Source of the DNA: Undaria pinnatifida
Taxonomy: Eukaryota > Sar > Phaeophyceae > Laminariales > Alariaceae
Direction: 5' to 3'
NCBI GenBank assembly: GCA_012845835.1
Contig: JABAKD010000006.1
Span: forward strand, 1,038,116 to 1,102,115
DNA length: 64,000 nt
The translations under genes and the position numbers were made by a program. Shown here in pieces: positions 40,601 through 55,600 of this stretch; positions within the stretch are counted from its first letter, which is position 1, and each line of letters starts with the position of its first letter. The notes below the pieces were generated by a model. That model saw only the letters and a list, made by a program, of their open reading frames with translations. It had not been told where the DNA came from and did not search any database.

Positions 40601-43600
40601 GCCCCGTCACGTGAGGAACTACCGGTCATCCTGATACGAAGTATGCTTACCAGTATAGCTGCTTCCGGGACTATTAATAGCGCATGATTAAGTGTTGGTC
40701 GGATTGCGCGAGCGAACGCCTTCGAAGACATGTTCCGGGTGATGACGGATGATGGATGAAAATAGATTATGGATGATGGATGATACTGAGCAGCTCCTCG
40801 TGTCAGAGCTCAGACAATTTCGGTTACGTATCTGAAACATTTTTTTTTTTCAAATAGCACGAGTGGTTTCTACGGTAGCTGTAATGGAGTGCCCTCCGTA
40901 GAAAGATAGTTTATAGATTCGGCGTGAAACTATGTCATGGTTGAGGTGAAACCACGTGACATTAGATGTCACATTCACGTCAAGGCCATCATAGATGGGC
41001 GATAACGTAGGTAACGATGATGGGACAAGCAGGACGCTCCACATCTCACTACCTTCTCTACCTACTCTACCTCCTCTACCCTGCCCTACCGTAACTAGGC
41101 CTGTTACGTCTGTCTTTAAGTATCCTCTTTAAGGAAATAATGCAAATAAGCTTTTGAGTCTATCCAGCGAGCCATGAGGAGAGACCAAACAAGGGCACCG
41201 GAACCCATGAGGAGCACGCTTCCCAACACCGACCAACCACGCATCCCCCACTCGGAGTACCACTACATAGCCCCCCCCCAACACTTTTCTTCAACGAAAT
41301 CGCCGGTTTTGAAACCAGCTCCCGATCGTATCTCCTAAAACACGGTGCCACTTGCCACCCCGACGTGATCGTTCGATAGTCGTCCGCAAACACGAAAACA
41401 CATGTAGAAATGTTTTTCATAGCATCCTTCCTCGTGTCGAGAAGCCATGAAACGCTCGTTAAAGAAAATAGCTGCTTTGGGGGGGCGGGGGGGTATCGTA
41501 GAATCAGTCGTACGCAATAGCTGACCTTAACAAGCCGAGCTTACCTCCCCCACCATCCTGTTGACCACCCCGCTAAGCCCCGCCCTCAGCCGGCCCCAGT
41601 CCTTCCCGCCTTTCAAGGTCTCGACCCCCATGTCCCCCGAAGACAGCTGTGCTTCTATCCATTGCGTTGTAGAGGAGTCTAGGTCGGCGTTCATGATGGT
41701 CTGGATCGTCACCGCATTCAGGTCCTCCGGGAGACTGCGTCGGTGAGCGATGCACGATTACTCTTAAGGGTCATTCCAAACGAACGAAAACGACATCGTG
41801 ACGAAAAACAAGAAGTACTGGTAGCATTTTTGTGCGAATATCGCGATAATTTTTTACGACTCCCACATGTCTTCTCCACTCCGTTGGCGGTGGTGTCGCG
41901 TGTAAAAAGATAAACATGAAGCAAGCCCACCTGATGATGTCGAGGACCGTCTCCAGCTTTTCGCGAGTCCTGCCATCCGGCGAGTACTCATCTAAAACAA
42001 ATTCGAGTATCCGTGCCACCTGGGGTGCGGGAGTGACCAGCGCAAAGCAGACGATTTTTATTAAAGTTCCTCTTCGGAATGTGGGCAGTTTGAAGTACCG
42101 GGGAGTCCGCAAGGCGAAAAAGGGAGTCACAGATAACACAGACAGTAGAGAGGGTGAAAAAACAAATTGGACCGACGATGTCACACACCGGGGGCTACAA
42201 TAGTGAAACGTTGAAAGCGTTAGGTGCAAGGCATGTGGCTTATCATACGATACGACCTTTCGAGCTATTAACACTTTCGACTTTTAACAGTGCACTCCCT
42301 ACACGAGAATCAACGCGTTTTTAAACGTTGAATGCCAGGCGCGCGACGGAAGTCACATACGACTAGCAAGGATTCGTTCTACGTTAGCCCCCCCCAACAT
42401 TTCTTCAAAATGAAATCGCCGGTTTTGAAACCAGCTCCTGGCCGTATCGCGTTAAATAGGGTGCCCCTTGCCACCCCGACGCCATCGTTCGATAGTCCTT
42501 GGCACACAAGAACATGTAAGGAGATTTTTTTTTTGTAAATGACATCGTTCCTCATGTCGAGCAGGCAGGAAACGTTCGCTAAATAAAACTACTGTTCGTT
42601 TTTTTTTGGGGGGGGGAGTTCTCGTAGAATCAGTCCGTAGACAAAGGATGCGGTAGGGGGGTTGTGTTGTTTGGAGGCGTTTTTTTTCGCGATGGTGCGG
42701 GGTCACTCGCGCGAGTGACCTCCCTGTTCCTTTGGGGGCCGTGAGCTTAAGACCAATGCTACGGTAGTGAGGTTATGCTGTTTGGAGGCGTTTCTTGCGG
42801 TGGTTCGGGGTCACTTGCGCGAGTGACCCCCTTGTTCCTTTGGCGGCCGTAAGCTCAAGACCAATGCTACGGTAGGGGGGTTATGTTGTTTGGAGGCGTT
42901 TTTGCGGTGGTTTGGGGCCACTTGCGCGAGTGACCCCCTTGTTCCTTTGGCGGCCGTAAGCTCAAGACCAATGCTACGGTAGGGGGGTTATGTTGTTTGG
43001 AGGCGTTTTTTTGCGGTGGTTCGGGGTCACTTGCGCGAGTGACCCTCTTGTTCCTTTGGCGGCCGTAAGCTCAAGACCAATGCTACGGTAGGGGGGTTAT
43101 GTTGTTTTTACCCCCTTTTGACCACTTTTGGGCACTTGTCTTTTAGTGGTTCGGTGTCACTCGCGCGAGTGGCTCCCCTGTTCCTTGCGGCCACAGGCTT
43201 TCGAGTGCTGTTTAACATAATTCTCGATGTTAATACGAAAAGGGATGGTTAGCTACGCGCTGCACCAAAAAAATCGCCGAATGTGTTTTTTATCAGTGAG
43301 GTACAGAGTCACTCGCGCGACTGGCTCATGTACCCGGTGGTGAACAATTGAGGGGTACCCCCCTACCGTAGCCTTCATCAGAGGTATACCCTTTTTTGGC
43401 TTTGAACCGGCAGTGAAAATTGGGGGGTAACCCCCTACCGTAGCCTTCATCAGAGGTATACCCTTTTTTGGCTTTGAACCGGTAGTGAAAATTGGGGGGT
43501 ACCCCCCTACCGTAGCCTTGATCAGAGGTATACCCTTTTTTGGCTTTGACCCGGTAGTGAACAATTGAGGGGTACCCCCCTACCGTAGCCTTCATCAGAG

Positions 43601-46600
43601 GTATACCCTTTTTTGGCTTTGACCCGGTAGTGAACAATTGAGGGTACCCCCCTACCGTAGCCTTGATCAGAGGTATACCCTTTTTTGGCTTTGAACCGGC
43701 AGTGAAAATTGGGGGGTACCCCCCTACCGTAGCCTTGATCAGAGGTATACCCTTTTTTGGCTTTGACCCGGTAGTGAACAATTGGGGGGTACTCCCCTAC
43801 CGTAGCCTTGATCTTTCGTGCTGTTTTCAGTTTTCGACGTGAATCCGCAATGAAATCGCTAGCTTGCGCTGCGCCAAAACCATCCGCCCACGGTGTTCTT
43901 GTCAGCGGGGAACGAAAAAAAGTCAGTCGTGCGTTTGACCCACAGTCGGCCGCGTGAAAGGGGGCGTGATATAGAGTATGATGCTACGATCCCGTACCCT
44001 TGATCCGTTACTTTGCAGGTACAGAGGCATGGTAGGGAAATAAAATGACAGTACAGCTTGCCAGTTTTTTGGGACGATGACGGTGTACGAGACGAAGGGG
44101 TTTTTACCCTACATTGGTTGGTTGGTTGCGTTCCATTGGGTTAGGGATAGGATTAAGGATAGGGTTAGGTTTAGGGTATATATAATTCAAAGAGTATGCC
44201 AACTATTTTCTCGAAAAAGCGGTAAGGTACCCTCAAAAGTGCAGCGAATTTCGTTTCTGGGACTCTTCGTTTGAGGAAAAGCATATCTCACCGAGAAAAA
44301 AATAAAAAAAATGTTTTTTTTGGAGAAAAAAATAAAAAAAGAAGTTATCCGTGATGAAAAATCCCTCCCGTGGCCAAGGCAAACAAAACAACCGTTTAAA
44401 AAGAAATAATAATAATACGTATGGGTCGCAGGTACACTTCCTACCGTCACGTAGGCAGATCCCCTCGTGAAGATTTGTATGAACGGTAGCCGTTCCAGAG
44501 GTATTGGATATAGTGTCTTGCTGTACTAAAGTGGTCGTGGAGTCGGCAACCAAATCACACCTATCGTTGAGTGTGGGAATATGGCCCAAAGTTTTATGAA
44601 CCATTTCTGTGAAAAGCCACGGGGCAATACAAACACCAAACGGCATACGTTTATAGCAGTAATATTAATGACCTTCCGAGGGTTGTGGCTAAAGAAACCC
44701 CGTCGTTCCGGAAGCGTTGAAGCCAAAAAAGAGGTATACCTTGATGCCTCTATCGTGGCACGCAGACGACACAGAGCCACTGCGGTAGAGGTTGAACATT
44801 TTTTTTTCTGAGGTTTATCGTACTCGCTTGAGAAAAACGTCAGCTACGAGTACGACCGATTCAATGGTGGAAACTTCAACTTTGCGAGCTGCGTGGTACA
44901 TCTATATTTCATTCATGACATGGTGTTCGTGAAGCAAACCTACGATAGGATTGTTAACACACAGTTTCGCAAGTTGTGCGGAAGGTCGTTCGCGGGTGTT
45001 CGAAAACTGATTTGGAGAGACCAAAAAACTGCTACCGGGTGAACAATTCCATGGCCTGGGGATACAGGGGGAAATCGTGCATAAAAATACCGAGTATTCC
45101 GACGGTTTTTGGCTCAGGGGCCCCGTCATCTCAGAATCTGTTTTCGACAGTAGTGATATCTCTACCGTACTACACGTCAGACACCTCACGACTTACCCAG
45201 GCAGCGGCCCCGGCTGCTTCGCGTGGCCGATGTTGTTCTGTCATCAAGCTGTTTTTTCCACGGTTTTTCGCGGGTCGGGTCACTTCTCGCGGGACGGATC
45301 GGGTCAACGCGACCCGGACCGTCCAGTGAGATTCGATAACCTCCTGACTGACCCGATCCGATTCAACCCGTGACATTTTGAACGCCTCTCGACCTAAGCG
45401 GAGTTGACCCGGATTGATTCTGCGATAACCTTCTCCCCCCCAAAAAAACAGCGATAATAATTTAACGAACGTTTCACCGCTGCTCGGCATGAGGAAGGAT
45501 GCTAAGAACTAAACATCTTCACTTATTTGTCCTTTTATAAACGACTATCGAACGATGACGTCGGGGTGGCAAGAAGCACCGCATTTCAGGATATAAGACT
45601 GGGGGTTTGTTTCAAAATCGGCGATTGCGTAGAAGAAAAAATGGAAGGGCTGCCGTAAAACGGCTCCCCGGGGGACTTTGACAAACGCCCTGACCCGATT
45701 CGCGGGTCGGGTCATGGCCCGTCGAAAAAAGACTGGTTTTTCCAACTTTTCTGTTAGAGAGGGGAGGTTTAATTCAGGTACTAGTGGTTGGACAGACCTC
45801 GAACCGTAAGAACGCATCCGAAACGAGACCGGTCAGCTTTTTTTTTGTTTACCCACTCCTTTAATTTTTTTGAGGAAACTAAAAACGACTACCGAGCTAT
45901 GCTTTGTACGGCGTTTTTTTTCATTTTTGATCCCAAACATGGTTTCGCTGATGGGATTCCTCAAGCGAAGAGCTATAATAGTCTAATAATTAATTGCCAA
46001 CTTAATTGGATTCGGTGTGATTATTACAGTACTATTTAGGGCTGTGAGTCGGCACGACTTAAGTCACCAATTAGTTTTAGACAGAGTAATAATTAGTCGC
46101 TTCCCGAAGGTGCCGACTACCCGACTTATTTGGTTTCCATATAGGAATAGATGTTCGATGCGGGATGCATTGTTTTAGTTTAGGCAACCCCTCCCCGGCC
46201 GGGTATAGATACTTTGGCTCGCTTGGATCGCCTGGCTTAAATCGGAAAGTTGGCTGGCCATCAGCTGGCTGCACTAGCCGACTTGCCGACTATATGTCAG
46301 CTAGTCGGCTAACGGCACCCAACTATTAGTGTTTAGTCGTTAAATCCTGCCGACTCAGGGGTCTAGCACTATCGGTTTAGACCCCGGCTACAGTAGGGAA
46401 GGTCACTGTCGGTGCCTGTTTTTGCGGTAGCTCGTCGGGGTCACCCGCGCGAGCGACCCCCCTGGTCTTAAGCTTGACCGTGCTGTTCTAATTTTGCGAT
46501 ACGAATCCGCAATGAAGTAGGTAGCTACGTTGCGCTAATCAAATCGCCTGAAGCCGTTTCATCAATGAGGTGCAGAGTCACTCGTGCGAGTATGATAGCT

Positions 46601-49600
46601 CGAATCTATTAGTGAAAAACGGGGTACCCCCCCCCCCCCCCAATGTAGACCTGGTCGCTAGATACCTACGGGCCTAAAAGATTGCGACACATACTACAGT
46701 AGAGGTACACCTTTTTTGGCCGAGACTCTTTACTTGGGGCTTTCCCATATATCACCCCAAAAAAACTGCTTTTGAGGGAATACTGAAAATCCAAACCCGG
46801 AGAACAAAACCCAAGGCCTAGTAGGAATGATAATAATAAACAAAACACCTAAATCAAGAATAGCACGCCGACTGTTTTGGGTTGAAAGGCCCGCCTCGTC
46901 GTCACGAAGATTTTTTTCTTTTTGGTAAAAAAAAGTTTACCTCTATTGTAGCACGCGTCTTGTGTATCCGATTTACTGTACATGAGCCTTCCCACGGTAG
47001 AGGTTTTGCACTATTTAGGGGCAAGTGTTTTCTGACCGGTTGAGCTCCTCCAGTTTGGAAACTATCGGTTAGGTACGATAATGTCTACGAGTGTGTTTGT
47101 TTCAGGATCAGCGCATGGAAAATTGTTGGTCGAGTTGTTTGCACAAACGAACGCCTTCGAAGTCATGTTTCGGGTGATATGTTGAGCTCTTCACGATAGG
47201 AGCTCAGGAAAATTCTTAGAATCTGCTGCACCCCTAACGCGGGATGACTCACTTTTTTTTCTAAAACAGTGGTCATTGGCTGGGGGATAGGGCCCGTATT
47301 CGCTTGTGTGGGTACAAAACATTGAAGGCACTCATTCCCCAGAGAGCCTCCTAAAACTACCATGCCAGTCCTACCGTAGCTTGCTCCCCCTTCAATTATT
47401 TTCAGTTTAATCAAACAACCACTGGGTGATGTGCGTGGATGATTGCCAATGCTTGCCAATGCTTGAGAGAGGCGGCAGACTTGCTGGTGGGTGTTACGTG
47501 CTGGGTTACTTGCGCGGTGGGTAAACTGTTTTTTTATTTAGTTTTTACAAGAGTTTTGTCCCCTTCTTCAGCTTAACGCACTCCCGGGAATTTCGAGCAA
47601 ACCACATCCCGAAGGGGAAGCATGTAGACTAAGCTCATAAAGAGCAAAAGAAAACGCACAATGTAAAATAGTTTCCTGCAGTGTGTTGTTGTGTACCGTC
47701 AGTTCCCACCCCCACCAAACTTGGGGAAAAACCTGACCCCCCCCCCCCTCCCTCACCTGCTGCAGCGGAGTCTCTAGCGCGAATTGCTTGTCGAGACATG
47801 CTTCCCCCCCAGGCCCAGCCGCGATCTTCCTCGTCGACCGAACTTGACTGGTTTCGTATTTCCTAATAGACCTAGTAGAACCTGTGTTCGCTTTTGGGAC
47901 GTAGTTGCTGCCACCGCCACTGGTCCCTTGCTCCATCGTGCTCTCGTCGCCAGCCACGGTTAACGTTCCTTCCGCGTGAGTCTGCTCAGACTGGGGGGGG
48001 GTGACTGTTGGGGAAGCTTGTGCGAGGCTACCGCCTGGGTTTGGTTCTCTTGGGGACGAGGTTGGACGTAGCCGTGTCGACTGGGTGGATCCCTTCCACA
48101 ACATTGCTCCGCATACCACCTGGAACGGGTATAGTATTGGGGGGTGGAGTTATGGTTGTTTAAACGTTATAGCTCGAGCTAGGAACTCAAGTTGGCGATA
48201 AAGTTGTAACTGTCGACAGCATAACACAACGCAAGCCAACACAACACAGTCCGGCCCAACCAAAACCAACACAGTCCAACCCAACCTAGCACAACACAAC
48301 ACAACCTAACGCAACACAACACAACCCTGCCTAATGCAACACAACATAACACAACACAACACAACACAACACAACACTAGCACAGCACAACACAACACAA
48401 CACAACACAACACGACACAACACAACACAACACAACACAACGCAACACAACACAACACAACACAACACAACACAACACAACACAACACAACACAACACAA
48501 CACAACACAACACACAACTCAATCCAACCTCAACGCAACTCAATCCAACCCTACAAGATTCGCACTGCTGCTACTGCTGTTACGCATTTCTGCCATGTAC
48601 CAGGTACATGGATACCATCACCCAGTGACTAAGGACGATAATGTAAGAACTGTTTGGACTTCGTATTTATTGCCCAATGGCCAGTACACTTCCGTTCAGA
48701 GCGGTGCGTCACAGCGCACCATAAATACTACCAGGTGTCACCCAGTGCATACGGACGGTAATGTAAGGACCATTCGGACTTCGTATTTATTGCCCAATGG
48801 CCAGTACACTTCCGTTCAGAGCGGTGCGTCACAGCACACGATAAACACTGGTATCACCCAGTGAATACGGACGGTAATGTAAGGACCGTTCGGACGTCGC
48901 ATTTATTGCCCAATGGCCAGTACACTTCCGTCCAGAGCGGGGCATGACAGTGGCTCGGGGTCACTCGCGCGAGTGACCCCCCTGCTATTCATTTCGTGGC
49001 CTTAAGAAATTCCGATCAAGAATCAAGTCTACGGTAGAGGGGTACCCCCCAATTTTCAACCCCGGTTCAAAGCCAAAAAAGGGTATACCTCTGATCAAGG
49101 CTACGGTTGGGGGGTACCCCCCAATTTTCACTACCGGTTCAAAGCCAAAAAAGGGTATACCTCTGATGAAGGCTACGGTAGGGGGGTACCCCCCAATTTT
49201 CACTACCGGTTCAAAGCCAAAAAAGGGTATACCTCTGATGAAGGCTACGGTAGGGGGGTACCCCCCAATTTTCACTACCGGTTCAAAGCCAACAAAGGGT
49301 ATACCTCTGATCAAAAGGCTAAGTACGGTAGGAGGGTGCCCCTGTTGCGATTCATCGGGCTTCCCGATGTATGGGATCCCTTCGGCAATATCCGAACCCC
49401 ACTTCAATATATCACCCCCCCTTGAAACATATCACCCCCCCCCCAGAAATATGACACCCGCCCCCTGAAACATATCATCCCCACCAGAATGATATAATCC
49501 CCCCCAGAATTATATCACCCCCCCCTGAAATATATTATCCCCTCCTCCCAAACACGGGTGAGATATAGCCCCCTTGTATTCTATCAACGAGCGGGGTGAT

Positions 49601-52600
49601 ATGTTGGAGTGGGGTTCTTAGTATCGCGGAGGGGGTCCCATAAACATACCCCCCAATTGTTCACTACCGGGTCAAAGCCAAAAAAGGGTATACCTCTGAT
49701 CAAGGCTACGGTAGAGGGGCACCCCCCAATTGTTCACTACCGGTTCAAAGCCAAAAAAGGGTATACCTCTGATCAAGGCTACGGTAGGGGGGTACCCCTC
49801 AATTGTTCACTACCGGGTCAAAGCCAAAAAAGGGTATACCTCTGATGAAGGCTACGGTAGGGGGGTACCCCCCAATTGTTCACTACCGGGTACATGAGCC
49901 AGTCGCGCGAGTGATTCTGCCCCTCACTGACAAGAACGCGTTCGGTGATTTTTCAGGGGCAGCGTAGCTAACCATCAAACTCTTTCGTGTTTGATATCGA
50001 GGATGTTAAAGCAGCACGAAAAAAAAACTGTGACCGCAAGGAATAGGGGGATCACTCGCGCGAGTGACCCCAAGCCGCTGCAAGAAAAAAAGGCCCTTAA
50101 AAAGGGACCCACCCCTCTACCCTAGAATTGGCCTTCCGTAGTGTTTTACTTCTTTCTGCGATATGGATCCGCAACGGACTGGTGTTTTAGGTACTAGTCC
50201 GGTACTATTCCGTTTGACCACTTTCAAAAGGTTAACCACTACCTTACCCAAACCAAGCCTTTACATGGTATAATAAACACTCTTCCCCCCTGAAACGGCG
50301 GGATACCAGGTCGGCCGGATAGACGGGCGGACCTGTCAACAACGGACTATTACCCCACTACCACCTTAACACTGGAAAGCTGCGCTGCGCCAAAAAAGCC
50401 GCCTAAAGGCTTTTTTGGCGGTAAGGTACAGAGCCACTCGTCGTGCGGGTGGCTCAAACCGGTAGCGCACAAAGGTGGGTACACCATAATATCTTCCCTG
50501 CTGTATACCCTTGATCCCCAACGAAGAAACCCCATGGCTTATTTATAGAGAGCACCTTGCCACTTAGTGTACCTTACCGCTTTTTCGAGAAAATGGTTGG
50601 CACACTCTTTAAACTATATATACCCTAAACCTAACCCTAACCCTAACCCAATGAAACGCAACCAACCAACCAATGTAAAGTGAAACCCCCTTCGTCTCGT
50701 ACACAGTGTGCGTCAACCATTTTTCTCGAATAAGTGGTGGGCTCTACTTGTACTGCGTTTATATTAGGTTTATAACCAACCATTGTGCAATAACAAGAAT
50801 GTCATTCCGGCGGCTTTGGGCTATGATAAGAAGTCCCGTCTTTTTTTCAGAAAATGTTCCAGAACAAAGAAGCGCCTCCCCCTTTTACCGTATCAGGCGC
50901 CCCTTATGCACCAGTTCCTTCCACTGCACAGTGCAGCTGGATACCAAGTTTTTTGCTCAGGTATTTTGGCTTAATGAGAAGAACACAAAGGGGGGAGGGG
51001 GAGAAACAGGAGGAGTAGAAGGAAAGCCGTCCAAGGGAATGGGGGCAGGGGGGGCAACAGGAGGAATAGAAGGGAGACCGCGGTGGACGAAGGCAGGAAG
51101 GAGATGGCAAACAGGGTAGCAAGGTACCAGGCCGACTAGTAGGTACATAGCACTTTTCGTCTTTTTCTGGGGTATTTTTTTCCCCTTTGTTCCCTCCTTC
51201 CGTGTCCAGGTTTTTGGCTCGTGTTCGGATTATCTTATTTTGGTTTTCTTTACTTTATTTTATTTCATTTTATTATGTTTCTTTTCCGAGCTTTGGCTCT
51301 CCTTTCCGGTTGGGTTGTTTCTTCGATTTCCCCTTCATTTTGTTTGTTTCATTTTTTGTTTTATTTTTATCTTTGTTTTTATTTGTTTTCTTATTTTGTT
51401 TTTGTTTTTTGTTTTTGTTTTTGTTTTTGTTTATTTCGTATTTCTCTCTACCAATGTATTTCTGTTGCTGACGTATGTATGTTGTGCCTGTCGTACCCAG
51501 TACTAGGGCATGACATTGCGTTGTCGAATGCATTACGATGCATTATCTCTGTGTCGTAGCTTGTGACCACAGAGCTGATCTTTCTAGGGTGAAGAATCAG
51601 TACGGACACTGGGTGTGCTGGATGTCGACGAGTAGAAGAACGGTTTAATGTGAAGAATACACACACACACTGCAAACTAAGACCACACCCAGAAGCCCGG
51701 GGCTTGCTTCGTTTTTTTTTTCGGAACATCGTCACTGGTGTTGTTCGGCTTTTTTTTTATTTGTTCTTACCCGCGTTTTCGCTGTCTAGATCAACTCGTA
51801 AGAGGTTTTACCCCCAGCGACCTTCTCAGTTCTGGACAAATCCGTGGTCACAGGTGGGTGCTTTACTTCTTGCCCGTCGGTACACGCATTCGACATATTA
51901 TTGCGCGTATGGTTTAGCATTCGCACACTTTTCAGTTTTTTTTTCTTATTATGCTCGTCGATTTTCATTTTTTTTTTTTTTGCTGACTCACGCTCTCGTC
52001 GCACTTTCCGCTTGTCAAACGGCACGCCAGCGAAAAATTCCCTACGAGCACGAGTATGTACCTGGTGAGACTGGAACCCACGACCTTGGCGCTACCACGT
52101 GTTGAAGAATTAGTGAGGTATTAGTCCGTTTGACCACTTGCAAAAGGTTAACCGATAGCTTACCCAACGCCAAACTAAGCCTTAAAACACTCTCCCCCCC
52201 TGAAACGGCGGAATAGCAGGTCGGCCGGATATACGGCGGACCTGTCAATATCCAAGCCGTTTCATTCCCTGGGCATACCGGGGAGAGTATTTTTCAAGTT
52301 CGACATAGGGAAAATCTGAAAAAGTTTATTATGGTGGATGTGGGGCTTGAACCCACGACCCAAAAAAACCATGGTCCTGCCGACCACGCCATTTGTTAAG
52401 GATTTAGTGGGGTATTAGTCCGGTTGACCACTTGCAAAAGGTTAACCAATAGCTTACCCAAACTAAGCCTTATAACGCACGGACGATATTCACCTACCAC
52501 TCCATCGTGGACGCATTTCGCGCACGAAAATAAACATACTTTCTCATAAGGAATCACGCAACCAACTAGACGTGATCGTTCCTGTAACACAAGGCATGTT

Positions 52601-55600
52601 TATTGAGCAAGAGTCCGCGGCCACGTGAAAAAAAAAACGTATCAGGAGGCAGGCAACGAAAACTCGCCGTCATTCTCCTTGTCGTACGACCCGAAGAGCA
52701 AACGCATACCGTTGTTAAGCCTACCTCTAACCATTACAGTATCAGGTGGCTGGTACCTAGTTATGGTACCTAGTTATGGTACCTAGTTATGGTACCATTG
52801 CAGCAGGCATATATGCCATGCCATTCTTTTCTCAAAGGGCATACGTCTACGGCGGAGGCGCGCCAATTGTTTTTTTGTTTTTTTATGGATCCTGGCTCAA
52901 GGAGCCCCCCCCCCAAAAAAAAAAAAAACTTTGGGTAAACTACAAGGGCCCTAACCCGATGAAAAACTCATGATAAATATATGTTTAGAAAAGGAAAAAA
53001 TGCACTTCAGCCGTGAGATCGACCAAAAAGGAAGTTTTGATCAAAGCCCAGGTTTGCAAGCTGCGTGCAATACTTTGATCGCGCGTCATGACATATATAT
53101 GTATACACACAGCTTGCAAAGATGAGCTTCGACGAAATCTTCGATCTCACAGCTGGAGTGTATTTTTATTTTTATAATATATATACATATACACACATGT
53201 ATATGTATATTTGTACAAAAAAGGGATAGTACAAAACAAGGGACAGTAAAGGTTATTACTTGGTCTTAAAATAAGCACGTTGTTTTGGCAGAAAAAAAGT
53301 TGTTTTCGTGCTAGTAGAGGTATAGCAGTTTTTGGCCGAATCGTTTTCCGAATGGCGTGGGTTCCTCAATCCAAAATCGTCTGAATTTCAGTTTTTCTTT
53401 TTCCCAACTATTTTCGTGGTGTATCTAGGTCATTGGATGTTGCTCGTCGTACACCAGAAACACTTTCATCTCGACGCAAATCGCTTTTGGGGAGAGGATT
53501 AGGGTCGTTCCACGGTAGCCCCCCCAATTTTTCTCTAACGAAATGGCCGGTTTTCAAAACCAGCCCCCGGTCGTATCTCCTGGAACACCGTGCCAGTTTG
53601 CCATCCCGACGCCATCGTTCGATAGTCCCTTGAAAACAAGAAACCAGGTGAAAATGTTTCTTTTTCAGCACTCTTCCTGGTGTCGAGCACCTACGAAACG
53701 TTCGTCAAAGACAATCGCTGGCTTGGGAGGAGGCTATCGTAGAATCAGTCCTTAGAGCTCCTGCACCCCTTTAGAGCCCAAAAATCCCTCCCTAGTGTAG
53801 TAACTTCAAGTAATTTTGTCCCCCAAAAGGGTTTGCAGTAGCAAAGGCGTTACGCCACCACCCTCAGAAGGACAATGGTGCACTTCTACCGTCGCTTGCG
53901 TCAAGGATGTTATTCGGACGACTTTGGGTTAAGACGAGTTAAGGAGTCCCGTCATTTCATTTAAAAAAAAACGATTTTCCCCCAAACAATTTGCTGCGCT
54001 ATCGTAGCGCACGTCTATAAAAAATTCCCCGTTCACTAGACATCGTTGCTCTATCATACGAGTGGACTACAGTAACTACTACCGGAAGCGGGCAACGAAA
54101 AAACGTCGTCGCTCTCTTTGTCACGACGTTCAACCGTAGCTCGTCTCTCTATGAGTCATCAACGCGGACGCTGATTGCGCTGGATGTACATGGGTAGATG
54201 GGTGGAAATATCAGTTTGGTGTGAAGGACACAAACACAGGTCACGTCTACCTGAAGAGCAAACGCCGGCGCAGTTTACACTTAACACCTGGTGTGGTCAA
54301 TGCATTGTTGACAAGTAGCAGGCACCCGTGACGTAGTTAATCTTCTACAATCACCGCCCTTCCGGCACCACGAGTTGGCAAATTTTGCTCAAGAGAAGGC
54401 GGGCAACTAAAAAACACCGGTCGTCGTTTGACGCGTGCTACGATAAAGGTAGCACTTTTCGTCTGAAGTGAATGTTTTTTTAATAACGGGGCTCCTTAAC
54501 CCAAACTCGTCGGAAATACGACATTTTTCTGAGCATCATTATCGCTGTATACCTAAAGCCATGGCAAGTTTTATCCGGTAGTGCTCAGCAGTTATATTTT
54601 TCTCCAAATCGTTTTTTTTTATCAAGAAAGGTCTTAAGAAAGGTCTTAAGAAAGGTCCTAAGAAAGGTCCTAAGAAAGGTCTTAAGAAAGGTCTCGAGAA
54701 AGGTCTTAAGAAAGGCCGTAAGAAAGGTCTCAAGGAAGTTCTTAATAAAGGTCTTAATAAAGGTCTTAAGAAAGGTCTTAAAAAAGGTCTCAAGAAAGGT
54801 CTTAAGAAAGTTCTTAAGGAAGGTCTTAACTTCCTAAAGTGAGGAACCTCAGAAAAAAAAGTGGTGCACCTCTATCGTCTTACCAGGTATAACCAAGGCT
54901 ATGGCAGGGTTATGGCAAAGGGCGATACCCTGTTTTTCACCGCCGGATTCGAGCCACTCGCACGAGCGGCGGTTGGGTATAACAGGGGTTTCCAACGATA
55001 GGTTGGCTACATGGTGTCGGGATGTCGGGATGGTGAAAATATTCTGGTTGTTGGTTAACCAGAATATTTCCACCATGATCCCGACATCCCGTTATCAACG
55101 GACTCTGTACCCTCACAGACAAGAAATACCAGGTACGTTGTTGGGCGATTCGTTTGGCGCAGCGTAGCTAACCATTCCATTGCGCATGTGGCAAAATGAA
55201 AACAGCACGAAACAGCAACGAAAGCTTAACGCCGGGTTGGAACAGGGGGTCACTCGCGCGAGCCATCGCAAAAGTAGGCTCAAAACGTCACCCCCCCCTA
55301 CCATGTGGCACAACAAAACAGAGAGTAAGACTCACATAATAGGAGAATGAGAAGTAAACAAGGAGGGACGGGATGTGTTAGAGGAGAGGATGAGGAAATT
55401 AGGCGAATGTGACATGGAAGGGTTGGGTAGGCTAGAGAGTAGCGAGAAAACGATCGCCATCCTAGGAGGTAGATGGTGGCCGCAGACGGCGAAACAGGAC
55501 GGGGATACGACACGCAAACAGTTTTTTGTAATATATGGAAGAGGCGTAATAAGCGCCCAAATGTTTGGAGGTGTCTCTATTAGGAGTAGGAACGGTGCTC

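Noticed and set aside
41771-42274. A single 167-codon minus-strand gene
   Set aside because: Phase and splice signals identify only 41,931-42,019 as exon; flanking codons show no coding character.
43253-43781. Frames of 103-151 codons reading [18 protein letters not shown]
   Set aside because: Product of the 73-bp tandem repeat; the same happens in the inverted arrays at 49-50 kb.
48179-48864. Cys/Val-rich antisense and Thr/Gln/His plus-strand frames
   Set aside because: Translation of the ACAAC array; the non-repetitive tail is a three-copy tandem repeat without family match.
50625-50655. Chromosome end
   Set aside because: The CCCTAA tract is short, internal and shared with other dispersed copies.
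52330-52395. tRNA gene
   Set aside because: A B-box-like GTGGGTTCAAGCCCC is present but no acceptor stem or anticodon arm can be paired; treated as SINE-like.
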